Shown piece after piece: positions 36,860-50,249 of a DNA stretch of 64,000 nucleotides. The stretch is taken from assembly GCA_032717465.1 (NCBI GenBank), contig CM064690.1:7764643-7828642 (forward strand). The letters run 5' to 3'. Source of the DNA: Coenobita brevimanus (taxonomy: Eukaryota > Arthropoda > Malacostraca > Decapoda > Coenobitidae). The translations under genes were made by a program, and so were the position numbers. Position 1 is the first letter of the stretch, and each line of letters starts with the position of its first letter. The notes under the pieces were generated by a model. The model was given only the letters and a program-made list of their open reading frames with translations. It had not been told where the DNA came from and made no database searches.

Positions 36860-37492
36860 TGGACGATGTATGACAAAATTGGGTAGTGTGATGAGTAAGG
36901 ATGGAGGTTTGGAGGGTGAAGTGCTTGAAAGGGTACAGCAGGGAAGAAAGGTTGCTGGTTCCTTGAAAGCAGTGATAAGAAACAGGGAAGTGAGCATGGA
37001 AGTAAAAAAGTTACTACATGACAGTATTGTGATACCAACTCTAACGTACGGAAGTGAAGCTTGGACGTTGTTGGAAGGACACAAGTCAAGAGTGAGAGCA
37101 GTGGAAATGAGTTATTTAAGAGGAGCCTGTGGAGTCACGTGGAGAGACAGGCTGACAAATGAGGATATAAAGGAGCGTTGTGGTGTTGATGTGGATGTGA
37201 TAGGAAGCGTTGTGAGGAACACACTGAGGTGGTTTGGCCATGTGGAGAGGATGGAGGGTGAAAGACTGACGAAGAGAGTGTATGTGAGTGAGGTGGAGGG
37301 TGGAAGAGGGAGGGGGAGACCGAGGATGAGATGGAGGGATGGGGTGGAGAGGTATATGAGAGAGGGGGGTGTGAGTTGGGAGCAGGGTAGTGAAATGGCG
37401 GGGGACAGGGCGACTTGGAGGCGATTTGTTTGTGGCCACCCCAAACGGGATTGAGGCGTCTGGCAATAGATAGATAGATAGATAGATAGGTC
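36860..37492 (+). pseudogene. 3' end of a (GATA)n-tailed LINE, 194-codon open remnant
   Basis: An unbroken 194-codon frame (36870-37454) encodes the LINE C-terminus: KLLHDSIVIPTLTYGSEAWT, SRVRAVEMSYLRGACGVTWR, CGVDVDVIGSVVRNTLRWFG, HVERMEGERL and RGRPRMRWRDGVERYMREGG. It ends ATWRRFVCGHPKRD. Immediately after comes GAGGCGTCTGGCAATAGATAGATAG, a (GATA)n tail at 37465-37489. The RT proper is missing, consistent with 5' truncation during insertion. Related fragments occur at 47930-48655 (+), 49655-49905 (+), 6775-7140 (-) and 51830-52070 (-). The lack of stops makes this the youngest-looking of them. Confidence 0.88.
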
Positions 37493-38194
37493 ATTTTTTA
37501 CGACATTTTAAAACACCATCTGGCAGGTGTATGTAAATTACATCTATATAGAAAGAAATGTGTAGATAGTGAGGCCTGTTAACAATTTTGTAAACTGTTT
37601 CACTGGGTATATAGTTTACAGCCATCCCACTTTAGCACTTTTTTTCTCCCTTGTTTCTGATGATGATAATGATCAATAACAGTTATGGAATGCTAATTTC
37701 AGATGACTCTGTGTTCCCTGACAAGCCACATGTTTTCTTTTAGCCCCCTCCCCCCCCAAAAAAAAAAAAACATGAAGTAAACTAGGTGATAACATACAAG
37801 TATATTGTAGCCAAATGGATGCTTGGTGGTCTAGGTGGTTGGGGTGTCCCTACAGAATGACTTACAAGGGTTTATACTGAAGGTGATTAGAGTATGTTTC
37901 ACATAATGCTATTCAGGAAAGAAAGGCTGGTCACTCTCATCTTAAAAATGTCTCGATGAAGTAGTCAGCTCAGAGTATATGTACTCCTGATAGCATAATG
38001 AAGAATTTGATTATAGATAGACTGTACCTCAGAACCACTTCATAATACTATCATTATGTCAATAGGGGCCACAGCAACAACAGCCTCACACCATCTGTGG
38101 GTGGGAGAAAAATGCTGATAATGACATTGACAATAATTCTCCCACTTCTCTCTCCTTGTCTGGGGATCCTGCCTAACTCTACTTTCATTGACAG
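37493..38194. other. end of the 27-kb intron
   Basis: No gene or named repeat. It ends in the acceptor of exon D (ACTTTCATTGACAG). Confidence 0.55.
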
Positions 38195-38344
38195 GGAGGG
38201 CCAGGCATCACAAGAGGACTGGCACCGATTATACGGGAAGTGTTCTGGGAATGAGATCTACCACATCAAGCTGAGTGATTCCAGATTCTTTGGGGAGTAC
38301 GAGGGAAAGAGCTTCACCTACGCCAGCTTTCACTCACACAGGAA
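38195..38344 (+). CDS. Slo2: Slo2/KCNT potassium channel, exon D
   Basis: A 150-nt exon between CATTGACAG and GTTAGT. Its first base completes the split Gln codon from exon C; its last two bases (AA) join the first A of exon E to give Lys. It encodes EGQASQEDWHRLYGKCSGNE, then IYHIKLSDSRFFGEYEGKSF and TYASFHSHRK. All of this matches arthropod Slo2 closely and KCNT1 well (RMYGRCSGNEVYHI, REYEGKSFTYAAFHAHKK). It is the C-terminal lobe of RCK1. It is separated by 27 kb of transposon-filled intron from exon C. Confidence 0.98.
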
Positions 38345-38579
38345 GTTAGTGATGGATGCCTCCTGTTCAGTCCCTTTGGATTTTGCTCCTTTTTTGTGTT
38401 TATTTGTTTTTCCATTTTGTTTCTTACCTCGTCTCCCTCAATAATAGAGTAAAAATATGAATAAAATTAAAATTAGGTATTACCACCACAAGTTTCTGTA
38501 CAGTATTAAGTGAAAACCAGTGTTGGATCTGTGTTCTGCAATCAGCCACTTCATCAGTTTCTCTTTTTTCTTACAAACT
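38345..38579. other. intron after exon D
   Basis: AT- and T-rich, with no features besides the donor. Confidence 0.5.
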
Positions 38580-39196
38580 GCTTACATACAGCACACCTGG
38601 GTACATGAAACATTCACTACACAGATATTATTACAACCTCTACAACAATGTCCCACCTCCAGATTTTTCAACACCAGCATTAAAAAACATCTATATACTC
38701 CCTTCACACGCAGGAAAATGCAGCATCTTGATCGGAACACTATTACAAGTTTCCTCCTCCCCCTCCTTACATTCATCTATTGAAGGTGTAATAAAATAGA
38801 AATGACTGAGTTCATCTACCTAGGTTTAGATCAGCATATCACCCAGGCCTCCTAAGATACCAGGCTAGATTTGGGTTGGGTAGAAACACAGATGACATGT
38901 GCCCTGCCTGTAGAATATTTGAACACTGCACAACACTTACCATACTAAGACCCAGACACAGTATCAACGGTGTAGGGAAACTATATGACAGCCCCTTAAG
39001 GTCAGTTGCCTACCTGTGGTCAACGCGTTTGCTCGATCATATGGACTGGGACTGAGCAACAAGAACTTACTGTTTGGCATTTTTTACCTTTTTCCTTCCC
39101 ATCTTCTTATTTTTCCACGCCCAGTTTATAAACATACTGAGCTTTGTTCACAAATAGTTTCTATCTTATTCCGTCTCTAGTTCAGAGAAAAGAGCC

Positions 39197-39228
<32 letters not shown>

Positions 39229-39235
39229 AAGGAGG
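38580..39235 (+). pseudogene. probable LINE C-terminal remnant with (GAT)n tail
   Basis: Frames at 38600-39050 resemble the end of a LINE ORF2 (KHLYTPFTRRKMQHLDR, then after a frame change RNTDDMCPACRIFEHCTTLT, a possible zinc knuckle with CPAC). A (GAT)n tract at 39198-39230 and a GCTTGAATGATGAGAGCATG / GGCCCATCTTACTGAAC block at 39320-39365 recall the 3' UTRs at 34010 and 35830. Stops break every frame, so this assignment is tentative. Confidence 0.4.
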
Positions 39236-40067
39236 AGGAGGAGGAGAACGTAGAGGAGGAGTAGGACTCATAAATGTGAAAAATTTGGAGACTCATTTGA
39301 AGCCAAGACAGTGTTTTGAAGGCTTGAATGATGAGAGCATGGAGGTGTGGCCCATCTTACTGAACACTGAAGTTAAACCTACCATGTGTTTCCTATTTAT
39401 TTTTACTTTCAGGTATATTGATTCCTCCATAATTATACTTGACTAAAGTTTTACCTAGGCTTCCCTGCATACAAGATATCACCGAGTGTTGTAACCACTC
39501 CGTAAGAAGGAATGGCGCAGGTTCAAAATGGAGTCCTGTACATAGATATAGGAGCATTTGGGCGAGAACGGTCGCAAAGCCCAGTTCTAAGCTAATGAAC
39601 CAAAAGCCTTCGCTATTCAAGTGCAAAACAATTAACAAAGTCTTCCTAATCTTGGAAGAAGTCACAGAATCGAACCACAAAAATATCGATTTTGTTCTTC
39701 CTTTCTTTCTTTCATCTTCATCAGTCATAACTCCAAAACAAAAAGGGGTACGCGAGCATACTATACAACAAAACGCTGCTTGTCAAGCGTAGATGTTTCT
39801 TTTCATGTTTAGAGAAGCATTCAGGCTACGGTTCGCGAGTTATGGTCTGAAAATCGCATCGCGGTCACCTGTAAGTACACCATTATGCGCAATATTGGTT
39901 AGCTACAGCTCGCCCACAGTTAAAGACCGTACCAAAACACTTCTTTTCACGGGAAGGCATCCTCGTTTTTCAGATTGCTATGCATGTTACAGTCCAAATC
40001 CAACATTTGTTTTATGGATGATTATACTGCCAGAAAAAGATCATAAACTAAACAAAAATTTTCTTCT
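39236..40067. other. intron, unassigned open frames
   Basis: Overlapping open frames on both strands (39393-39792) show no recognisable domain. I do not call a gene. Confidence 0.4.
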
Positions 40068-40346
40068 AAAATGATTGTTAAGAAGTAGGAATGCCAAAAA
40101 TGCACAAATATGAGATGGAAAAAGCATTGAATCAAGCGAACATTCAGGATGGGAGGAGATTTAGAGACCTATACCCATTAGTACATTCCATCACCTATAA
40201 GTTTGTGGCAAAACTGTGGAATGTAGTAATGGGTATAGGTCTCCAACTCTCCTCCCATCCTGAATGCTCACTTGTTTCTGTGTGTGTGTTTTTTTTCATC
40301 TCTCCTCTGTTTCCTTTTGCCATTCCTACTTCTTAACAATCATTTT
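40068..40346. repeat. 279-bp foldback (long inverted repeat)
   Basis: The left arm starts AAAATGATTGTTAAGAAGTA and the right arm ends in its reverse complement (TACTTCTTAACAATCATTTT). The inner parts also pair: CATTCAGGATGGGAGGAGA with TCTCCTCCCATCCTGAATG-like sequence, and GACCTATACCCATTAGTACA with its counterpart. The loop is only about 20-30 bases. Transcribed as part of the Slo2 intron, it would form a hairpin with arms of about 125 bp. A MITE of foldback type is the simplest reading. Confidence 0.88.
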
Positions 40347-40879
40347 TGAGGGAAATTTTAGTTTTCTAGTGTGTGCTGTGGTCCCTTAAACCCATTATGA
40401 TCAGCCTAATGTGTTAATCAAATCTCCAGCATGACCTCAACTTGCCTACTAAAAACAAATTCTCTGGCATGACCTCACCTTGCCTACTAAAAATCCTCTA
40501 TGACCTCGACAACACTGCAGATATGCATCCTAAGGGCATTGCCTGCTGTGTAGAGGTAAAGTGGACGAGCGTGACATTAGAGTTTAATGCAATTACAAAA
40601 TGGGATATAAGTACAGTACCAGATATGTTTCCATTGCTTCCTAACGGCATAGCCTACTGTATAGAGGATGTTATTGTTGATTAACCCCAGTCTGTGTGGC
40701 TGAGCTGACCCATCAACCACAGAAAAGAAACCATCCCCTTCCAGGGCCGTTCTGTGCAGTGAACTTATATTCCCTTACGGCAGTGAGGCACTGGGAAGAA
40801 TGTGGAAATTTGGGTCCATATGGATGCCTTATTTGTATCTCTCCACCGAATTAACAGGAACACAACAGTAAGCTCCACA
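40347..40879. other. intron, no gene seen
   Basis: Some internal repetition (CATGACCTCACCTTGCCTAC occurs in two variants near 40430-40480), nothing else. Confidence 0.45.
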
Positions 40880-41110
40880 TCATCACTCTGTTATGTGGTT
40901 GTATGGTTATCACCCGGCACTGTAAATGGTTTCATGGGTTACAGTGTAGAGCCGCCTGAGGTGGAAAGAAGAATGACATAATAAAAAAGACAGGAAGGAT
41001 GGAAAGAGAATGATGAGAGGAAGGTAGACACAGAAAAGGAATGTTAAAGGTTCTAGAAGCTGTAGGAAGCACTACATCCAGTAAATGGATTATGGTTGTC
41101 TCTCCTACCA
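40880..41110. repeat. single arm of the 51-kb foldback family
   Basis: GGTTGTATGGTTATCACCCG, CACTGTAAATGGTTTC, then GGAAAGAAGAATGACATAAT and GAGGAAGGTAGACACAGAAA match the left arm of the foldback at 51040-51220 in order. Only one arm is present. Confidence 0.65.
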
Positions 41111-41254
41111 ACACTGCATAGAGGTAAAGCAGACATAAAACACTAATTTAAAAGTTGCTTGATGCAGCCAGAGGAACACTCATTGAAGCGCATCTCTCCG
41201 AGAAAGGCAACATAATTCCAAACCACTCTTCATAATGGGTTAGGTTTTCTCATC

Positions 41255-41690
41255 AGTGATTTGGGTTTCGCAAAGTGTTTTCTGGATACAGAATCTGCAA
41301 TACGATCCAGGTCGGTCCTAAAAGTTAATCGATTGTTCCCTGGGACATGGGCTATCAACCCACCAAATTAGGTTCAAATCTCTCTTTTAGTTTTTAAGTA
41401 ATCTTTCTAACAGACAAACAAACAAACTAGAAAGAACTCAGAGAGCACATACCTCCGCCGATGCCATTAAAAATTATCCTGATCCTGATCTGGATCTGTG
41501 GATATAGGATCCGGACCCGATTCCGAATCCGTCGTCAAATTTAATCAGTTCTTTCATGGTCCAAGGCCCATCCTTCCATAAAATTTTATCAAAATCCGTT
41601 TAGAACTTTTTGAGTAATCCTGCTAACAGACAGACAAACCAACAAGAGGTAAAACATAACCTCGTTGACGGAGGTAACAAACAGGGGTGA
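41255..41690. mobile_element. dispersed element with ACCTCCGCC/GGCGGAGGT ends, two joined pieces
   Basis: A first partial unit (41255-41425, ending ACAGACAAACAAACAAAC) is followed by a full unit from GCACATACCTCCGCCGATGC (41448) to CATAACCTCGTTGACGGAGG (about 41680). The inner ATCAAAATCCGTTTAGAACT, GAGTAATCCTGCTAACAGAC segment matches 21850-21930. The full unit also contains an internal GATCCTGATCTGGATC-type palindromic stretch. Confidence 0.7.
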
Positions 41691-41970
41691 TATAATGTAA
41701 GTATGTAATTGTGTAATCAGCATCCTTTTTTCAAGTTTACAGCCTTCTTTGTTGAGTTTATAGCTACCTTGCACTTTGAATCTGTGCATACTGAGCCCAT
41801 GCATATGGAGGGATCACTGTTCTGTACTTTGTTTCATGTATGGAGTGGCATTAGCAGAGCTTTGAGTTCTATTGTTGATACTGTAGCTTATCAGCTCCTT
41901 CCATGCTTGTGGTGGGAAAGAGGGTTGCAGTAATGAAAATGATAATGATCCATTTGTGTCCCCATCCCAG

Positions 41971-42020
41971 ATACAGTGTGGCATTGGCTGGGATATGTCC
42001 ATTAGATCTTCCTAATTTAA
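41971..42020 (+). pseudogene. ghost copy of Slo2 exon E
   Basis: After CCCCATCCCAG, a 50-nt segment translates [16 protein letters not shown], aligned with [16 protein letters not shown] of the functional exon that starts 137 bases downstream. I count about 37 of 50 identical bases and an intact AG acceptor. Similarity stops after about 50 nt, so the rest of the exon (including LLNPGPRHI) is absent. No stop interrupts the visible part. Confidence 0.8.
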
Positions 42021-42107
42021 GGCACATGTCTACTTTGTATTTTCCCTTTTTATGCAGGCTTTGCACTTTGGAGTACCGTTCCTTTACTATGTGTTTGTCG
42101 ACCCCAG

Positions 42108-42418
42108 ATATGGTGTGGCATTGGTTGGGGTTCGACCGGTGGATCTTCCTGAGTTCTACGAGGACACCATCCTGCTCAACCCTGGCCCTCGTCACATCAT
42201 GAAGAAGACAGACACGTGTTTTTATATGAGCATAACCAAGGAGGAGAACAGTGCCTTTGTGGTTGGCACTGCGGGATCAACTGGGGAAGCCACCACCGGG
42301 GAGGCCCAACCTGCCTCAGACTCTACCGCCGCCAAAGACCCAGAGAAAGGATTACTTGTTGGAGGTGACAGGCAAGCAGATAGGGAGGACCACATACCTG
42401 TTCCCAAGCCCAGAACAG
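42108..42418 (+). CDS. Slo2: Slo2/KCNT potassium channel, exon E (end of RCK1 and linker)
   Basis: A 311-nt exon between TTTGTCGACCCCAG and GTAGGT. Its first base completes a Lys codon begun in exon D. It encodes [40 protein letters not shown] and [12 protein letters not shown], the conserved close of RCK1 (KCNT1: [10 protein letters not shown]...[16 protein letters not shown]). The last 50 or so residues are low-complexity, Ala/Thr/Glu/Asp-rich linker ([20 protein letters not shown], ending HIPVPKPRT). They have no vertebrate counterpart I can recognise and belong to the variable RCK1-RCK2 linker. No later Slo2 exon is visible up to 64000. Confidence 0.97.
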
Positions 42419-43807
42419 GTAGGTTATCAATGTTTCATATTACCTTGGATGGTGGTGAGGCTTGCATTTTTCCCCCCTCTATGTTCAGTGCATTGGTATT
42501 TGTTCTTTCCCCTTCAACAAGTCCTCATTATAAGTCATATGTATTATTTTCCTTTTTGACATTCTTTGTGCTATATATTCTCTCATGATTGAGACATCTT
42601 GAGTGTTCTCTTCCTGGTAATGTTAGGTTGTATTATTATGCTGAGTGAATATAAATGTCTGACAGTTGTATTACTGGTACCAGACCCTCTTATGCTCGGG
42701 ATTACTACGCATGTTTTTTGAATCAGCTAATGTTAGACATTTTACTTATGTAAGAGTGGGCCATAGGATCTAAGTGTGTTATTATTGCCTCTGTTTATCC
42801 TCCCTGTGTCATGCCAACTCTAGTACTGTAATATATATATTCCAACTAATGCCAGATGACTTTATTCAGCTGGAGCAGGTCGTTAGAACCTAAGAGTCAT
42901 TGCTATAGTGCAGCAACCTACTTAGATGAAGTTTCATGGCTACCTGTAAGGTTGATACATCAGTTCCCTCAATTGTCTGAATAAAAGTTATGACAACTTG
43001 GAACACATCTGTGACTTATATGAGGGCTTACTGTATATTGCCTTTTTCATTTTTTGTAAATGATGCCGCTTTACCCTTTAAAGTTTCCACTGGTGAATAC
43101 TTTTAACCATGGCTTCTGTGCTGACTTATTTCCTCTGCTTTTGACTGCTGTAAATTTTTAAAAATTGTTTCGTGTGTAATTTTTCTCTTCTTGGCTTCCC
43201 CCAGATTGTAGTGACATAGAGACTTTTTTATGCTTTCCAGATACTACTATGCATTGTGGATGATGATGATGATGATAACATCTTATAATTATTTGTTTTT
43301 TCTTCGCACTCTTTCAGTCTGTTATGCCATGTTGTTATTATGATGGATGTACTGTATTTTGCTGTATGATTTCCCATCCAAGAATTACATTGAAATATCG
43401 GCCTTGAAGCCATTTCAGTAGTTTCAACATCAATTCTGTGGGCTAAGATTGAAGCGATGATTGGGGTTTATCAATGACGGTACCACTTGGGGATGAGAGA
43501 CTGGCCATTCTTGCCATTCTCCATTAACTTCTTCACAGTTAGATGTTTCCTTAGGTTGAGTAAATCATCTGGAAGCAGATACAACATAAATGTTTCTTGT
43601 AGCAGCGACTTGACAGTACATTGTCAAAGTAAGAAACCTGACACATTTATTGAATCAAATTGCTCACAGTGATGTCCATATCCAGGTAATGAAACGGTTA
43701 TAAGTATGTTGGTGTATGTTTGAGTAAGTCTGAGGCATTATCATTAAATTTAAGAGATTACGGACTGTTGTTCATAATTATACTGCACACGAAAGTCAGA
43801 CATATTC
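42419..43807. other. intron after exon E, no gene seen
   Basis: AT-rich DNA with a (GAT)n stretch at 43258-43276. No coding similarity is found. Confidence 0.5.
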
Positions 43808-43995
43808 TGTCATTATCAAATGCTTCAGAAACTATTGCAAAGAACTGGGGAATGTCAGAGTTGTTCTGGTATCATCAGATGCTTCAGAAAATAATGCTAA
43901 GAATTGGGGAAGGTCGGGTACGTTCAGTTATCATTACATGCTTCAGAACTAATTGCCCTGACGTGGAGAAGGTCAGAAGGAATAAATTATAACAT
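43808..43995. repeat. about 59-bp tandem repeat, three copies
   Basis: Units carrying ATCAnATGCTTCAGAA, then TAATGCTAAGAATTGGGGAA and GGTCAGAG variants start near 43808, 43868 and 43927. A partial fourth (ATGCCTCAGAAACAG) is at 43995. Confidence 0.75.
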
Positions 43996-44788
43996 GCCTC
44001 AGAAACAGCCCTTACTCCCTTCACTCCAATTACGTATTTTATATCTATTCTTGCCACAATCAGATGATGATGTTCAACTTTGGACTGACCTCTAGTAGTA
44101 AGGAGGTTAATAAAGGTTATATCCAATTCCTCTAGTTTGAAAAGTTTCTTCTGAGCTGCATAGCAATCATTTATAGATCCATCTATCCATATATCATCCA
44201 ATCCTTTTTTGTCCCAAGCTTCACTTGCCTCTGATTGGCATTATGTGATCAGTAAACCTCAAGCACCCCATGAATGTGAACCCTTACAGAATTATTTCAC
44301 TTGGAGTGCCTTAAACCACTGAACCATCAGTTGTCATTTGGTTATATGGTTGCCATCCAGCTGTAAATTGTTTATTGGTTTACAAAGATACCAAGGTTAT
44401 AATAAAATACGTCGTCAGGTGGACAGGGTTAAGAATATGGGGCTTTTCATCTCATTCCCATACTCAGTTTTGATAATATGGCCCTAATATTCAAAACACA
44501 CAAAGAGAAAAACAGGATTGACAAGAGATCTTTGGTTCCCATTAACTCCCTCAAAACTATTGACTTAAATTCTTCTCTTAATATTGCTGTGGCCAGACTT
44601 TCTGTTCTAATATAGAAAGACTCATTGAAATGGAGGGGGTTGTTACAGCCTTCATTAACCCTTTGACTACAAGAGATAGCGATCATTCCTAAGTTGAATA
44701 ATATTGTTTGATGGTGGACAGAATAGTGTAAATAATATATTGCCAAATCTGAGGATTTATTAATAGTACTGTAATGGCATTTTATATG

Positions 44789-44863
<75 letters not shown>
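43996..44863. other. intron with copies of a GGTTAATGAAGGCTGT repeat; (TA)n at 44792-44861
   Basis: 44090-44140 (plus) and 44640-44670 (minus) hold variants of a block also found at 48905, 49420, 52965 and 53105. A (TA)n tract of about 35 units abuts the SINE. Confidence 0.55.
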
Positions 44864-44865
<2 letters not shown>

Positions 44866-45264
44866 CCTCCGTGGTAAGGTGTGCGTTTTTTCGCACACTG
44901 GAGAGCGAGGGTTCGCGCCCCGCCAGGGTAAAAAACTTTGGAAGCGTTCTCCCGGCCATGTGCTGCTTTGGCGGACACTAGGGGTGCTGTGGTTGAACCA
45001 GTGTTGCATACTGTAAGGTATGTTTGCACCCAGTCGGCTTGCGTGGGCCGATTACACTTTGTTCACAGACTACACACACACATCCATAGCCACTACAACA
45101 CTACAGTTACACTTACAAGCACTTCTCATCCTACATACAATCTCTACCAGACAGCCTAAATCACTTGGTAGAGATACATAGGCTGTATCGTCCCTACTTC
45201 AGTCGGGATAGGCCAGTCCTGCAGTGGATACTTAAACAGCTCATGATGATGATGATGATGATAT
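44864..45264 (+). mobile_element. tRNA-derived SINE, copy 2
   Basis: Starts GCCTCCGTGGTAAGGTGTGC (box A region) and has box B GGTTCGCGCCC about 30 bases later. It then runs through the same body as the copies at 28041 and 47399 to CAGTCCTGCAGTGGATACTT. The 3' end is (ATG)n at 45243-45262. The left flank is (TA)n and a further (TA)n tract begins at 45271. The head has drifted most in box A. Confidence 0.88.
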
Positions 45265-45388
<124 letters not shown>

Positions 45389-45674
45389 AATTATGAATTT
45401 TTGGCCCACCTCTGGTCATCATCGGGTACTTTAGGTGTCCTATATTGATGGCATGACCAGGGTCGTAGATAAACATTTGAGAGCTCAGGGACCTTGCTCC
45501 TTGAGGGGCCCTCTAAAATCTGGTAAGGCTTGATGCAGAATTTACAGAACCCTATTTTATTTTGTGCCAGAACATGAACAGCTTCTCTCAGAATATCATT
45601 TACATCAGAAGCATATTTTGCAAAGGTACTGTAAAGATAACAACGCCAAATCCTGGATAAGCGATCTGTCTATC

Positions 45675-45677
<3 letters not shown>

Positions 45678-45755
<78 letters not shown>
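45678..45755. repeat. (TA)n microsatellite
   Basis: About 38 TA units. Confidence 0.98.
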
Positions 45756-47901
<2,146 letters not shown>

Positions 47902-47929
47902 TTTGGGAGGGTGTGTGAGAAATGGAATC

Positions 47930-48655
47930 TAAATGTGAATGTAGGGAGGAGTAAAGTTATGGTCTTCGAGAGAAATGAAGACACTGAATGTGCAGTGAGA
48001 TTGGATGAGGAGGAAATGGAAAATGTGACTGCATTTGCGTACTTGGGTAATCGGTAGTGTGATGAGTAAGGATGGAGGTTTAGAGGGTGAAGTTCTTCAA
48101 AGGGTACAATAAGGAAGAAAGGTTGCTGGTTCTTTGAAAGCAGTAATAAGAGATAAGGAAGTGAGCATGGAAGTGAAAGAGTTACTGCATGACTGTATTG
48201 TGAGATCAACTCTTACGTATGGAAGTGAAGCTTGGACCGTGTTGAGGGACAGAAGTCAAGAGTGAGAGCAGTGGAAATGAGTTATTTGAGAGGTGCATGC
48301 GGAATCACATGAAGAGCCAGACTGACAAAATAATGAGGAAGTGAAGGAGCGTCGTGGTGTGGATGTGGATGTGATAGGAAGCGTTAGGATAAACTGAGGT
48401 GGTTTGGCCATGTGGAGAGGATGAAAAGCGAGGGACTGACGAGGAGAGTTTATGTGAGTGAGGTGGAGAGTGGTAGCTGGAGAGGGAGGCCGAGGATGAG
48501 ATTGAGAGATGGAGTAGAGAGGTAAATGAGAGAGGGGTCTGTGATCTGGAAGCAAGGCAGTGAAATGGCGGGGTACAGGGCGACATGGAGGCAATTTGTT
48601 TGTGGCCACCCCTTGCGGGATATGGGCGTCTGGCAATAGATAGATAGATAGAATT
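47930..48655 (+). pseudogene. 3' end of a (GATA)n-tailed LINE, frameshifted
   Basis: The same 3' region as 36860-37492, preceded by about 130 bases more of the ORF (LNVNVGRRKVMVFERN-like, RLDEEEMENVTAFAYLG). There are several frameshifts and stops. It ends ATGGGCGTCTGGCAATAGAT with a short (GATA)n tail at 48638-48651. The 5' end directly abuts a (TA)n-(GT)n tract. Confidence 0.85.
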
Positions 48656-49654
48656 TGCTGTGACCCTTTTCACTAAAAGGCAATATTTATTCTGTTCTTG
48701 CCACCACCAAACTGTCTTATTCAGATTAGGATAAAGAGTTATCAAAGTGAAGGATGTGTGAATTGAAAAGAGGACAACCTGATGGCAGAGGTTAGAATGA
48801 CAATGATGACAATCATGTGTGTGCCATCCTTTTTTGGCAATATGGTATCTGGTTGTGGATTGAGACTGATTGGATGGATTTTAAATCTGGGTAGTTAGAC
48901 ATATGCTTCACTAACCCCTTCAGTACTGGAGGTCCCCGTAAAGATTAATAAAAACCTATGTTGTAGCCTAATTAACTCATTCAGTCCAGTGTTTTTTTTT
49001 TTTCCTTTTCCTTCCAGTATTCAGTCTGTCACCAGACAATTTATGGTCACCTTTAGGATGATCTCCGATTGTGAAGAAGTTAATTCACTGAACTTCAGAA
49101 TGCTTTTTTTTTTTTTTTTTTTTTAATTCTTTTCTAGATTTTTCCCCCCATGCATTGATGATTTTATTTTGCTTTCGGTAAACTTTTTAAAATGTAAAAG
49201 TGGTAGTACAGTAGTAGCTGTAGCCTCATCTTCATCTGAAATGTGAACTCTGTGAACTGGGAGCCTAAGCTGCCCTCATCTTAACAATCCACCATCGTTC
49301 TTTTGGGGGATTGGGAAAGAACTGAGGTACATTTGTATAGCCACATAATGGAGCCACTCAGTTTCATCGGCATCGCCACGTGAGGGAGTCCTGAACTGTA
49401 GGGGTTAGATATAGCCTTAATAAACTCCTTCAGTACTAGAGATCATTACTAAGCTGAAATAAACTATATTTGTGTCACCTGTATTCAAGTGTAACCCTGC
49501 TGTTCCAAAGTCTCTCCAGCTTTGAATGAAATCACCTTGAGACAGTAAGAGTTAGTTGGGCGTGAATTTTTAAGGTTTTGGAGAATCCCTGGCACCTCTT
49601 CCTTATTGATATGTGTTGCATATTATCTGCATCTTAATATTTTGTTTATTATAT
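48656..49654. other. intron with unnamed dispersed repeats
   Basis: 49258-49400 matches 36540-36665. TTAACCCCTTCAGTACTgGA-like blocks occur at about 48908 and 49425. T-runs lie at 48993-49004 and 49106-49124. No gene. Confidence 0.5.
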
Positions 49655-49905
49655 TTGAAAGACTGGTTAGGAAAGAATTATTGAGTGAGGTCGAGGGAGG
49701 AACAGTAAAAAGGGTAGACTGAAGATGAAATGGAGGGATTGGGTGGAGAAATACCTTATATGTGTGAGAGGATTATGAGTTGGAGAGGGCCACTTAAGGG
49801 CAGAGGAGAGGTTGACATGGATCGATCCACTTATTTCTCTCTCTATATCTGTCATTATCAGTCTGTGTATCTATCTCTCTGTCTGTGTAGCCAAACACAT
49901 TCATT
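49655..49905 (+). pseudogene. short degraded 3' fragment of the (GATA)n-tailed LINE
   Basis: GAGTGAGGTCGAGGGAGGAA, then AGACTGAAGATGAAATGGAG and AGGTTGACATGG follow the order of 37285-37420. A degenerate CTAT/CTGT region ends it. Confidence 0.6.
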
Positions 49906-50249
49906 CTGGAAGGAGTGGTCAAAGATGAATCGCATCCATATCATATGCAGAAATATACCGTAGATGCAATGGTACAATGGGCTGCTGTAGCTGTGGTTCA
50001 AGAATCATCTGAAACATAAACCCGGTGAACTGCAGGTTTAAGCTGGCCTTTGCATGAAGTTGATGAATGTTTGTATAACCAGGTAGTGGAGGTGCCTGTT
50101 TATATCGGTGCTACCACATGAACTTAGGATATAGTTAAGCGTTCAAGATATACTCTTAGGTTTACAAACAAACCTCATAGTCAACTGGCTTCTGTCATGC
50201 TTTTGTTTTTTTGAAATAAGAATAAGAGATGGAAAGATTCTGTACTCTT
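49906..50249. other. intron with a dispersed repeat
   Basis: 50025-50130 repeats part of 36540-36665 (AGGTTTAAGCTGGCC..., TTTGTATAACCAGGTAGTGG). Confidence 0.45.

Noticed and set aside
39393..39792. 111- and 117-codon ORFs on opposite strands
   Set aside because: They overlap one another, have no recognisable motif, and lie among degraded repeats.
42058..42107. Alternative acceptor TATGCAG at 42057 that would extend exon E upstream by 50 nt
   Set aside because: The extension is not a multiple of three and would shift the conserved YGVALVGV frame; the CCCCAG at 42107 joins exon D in phase.
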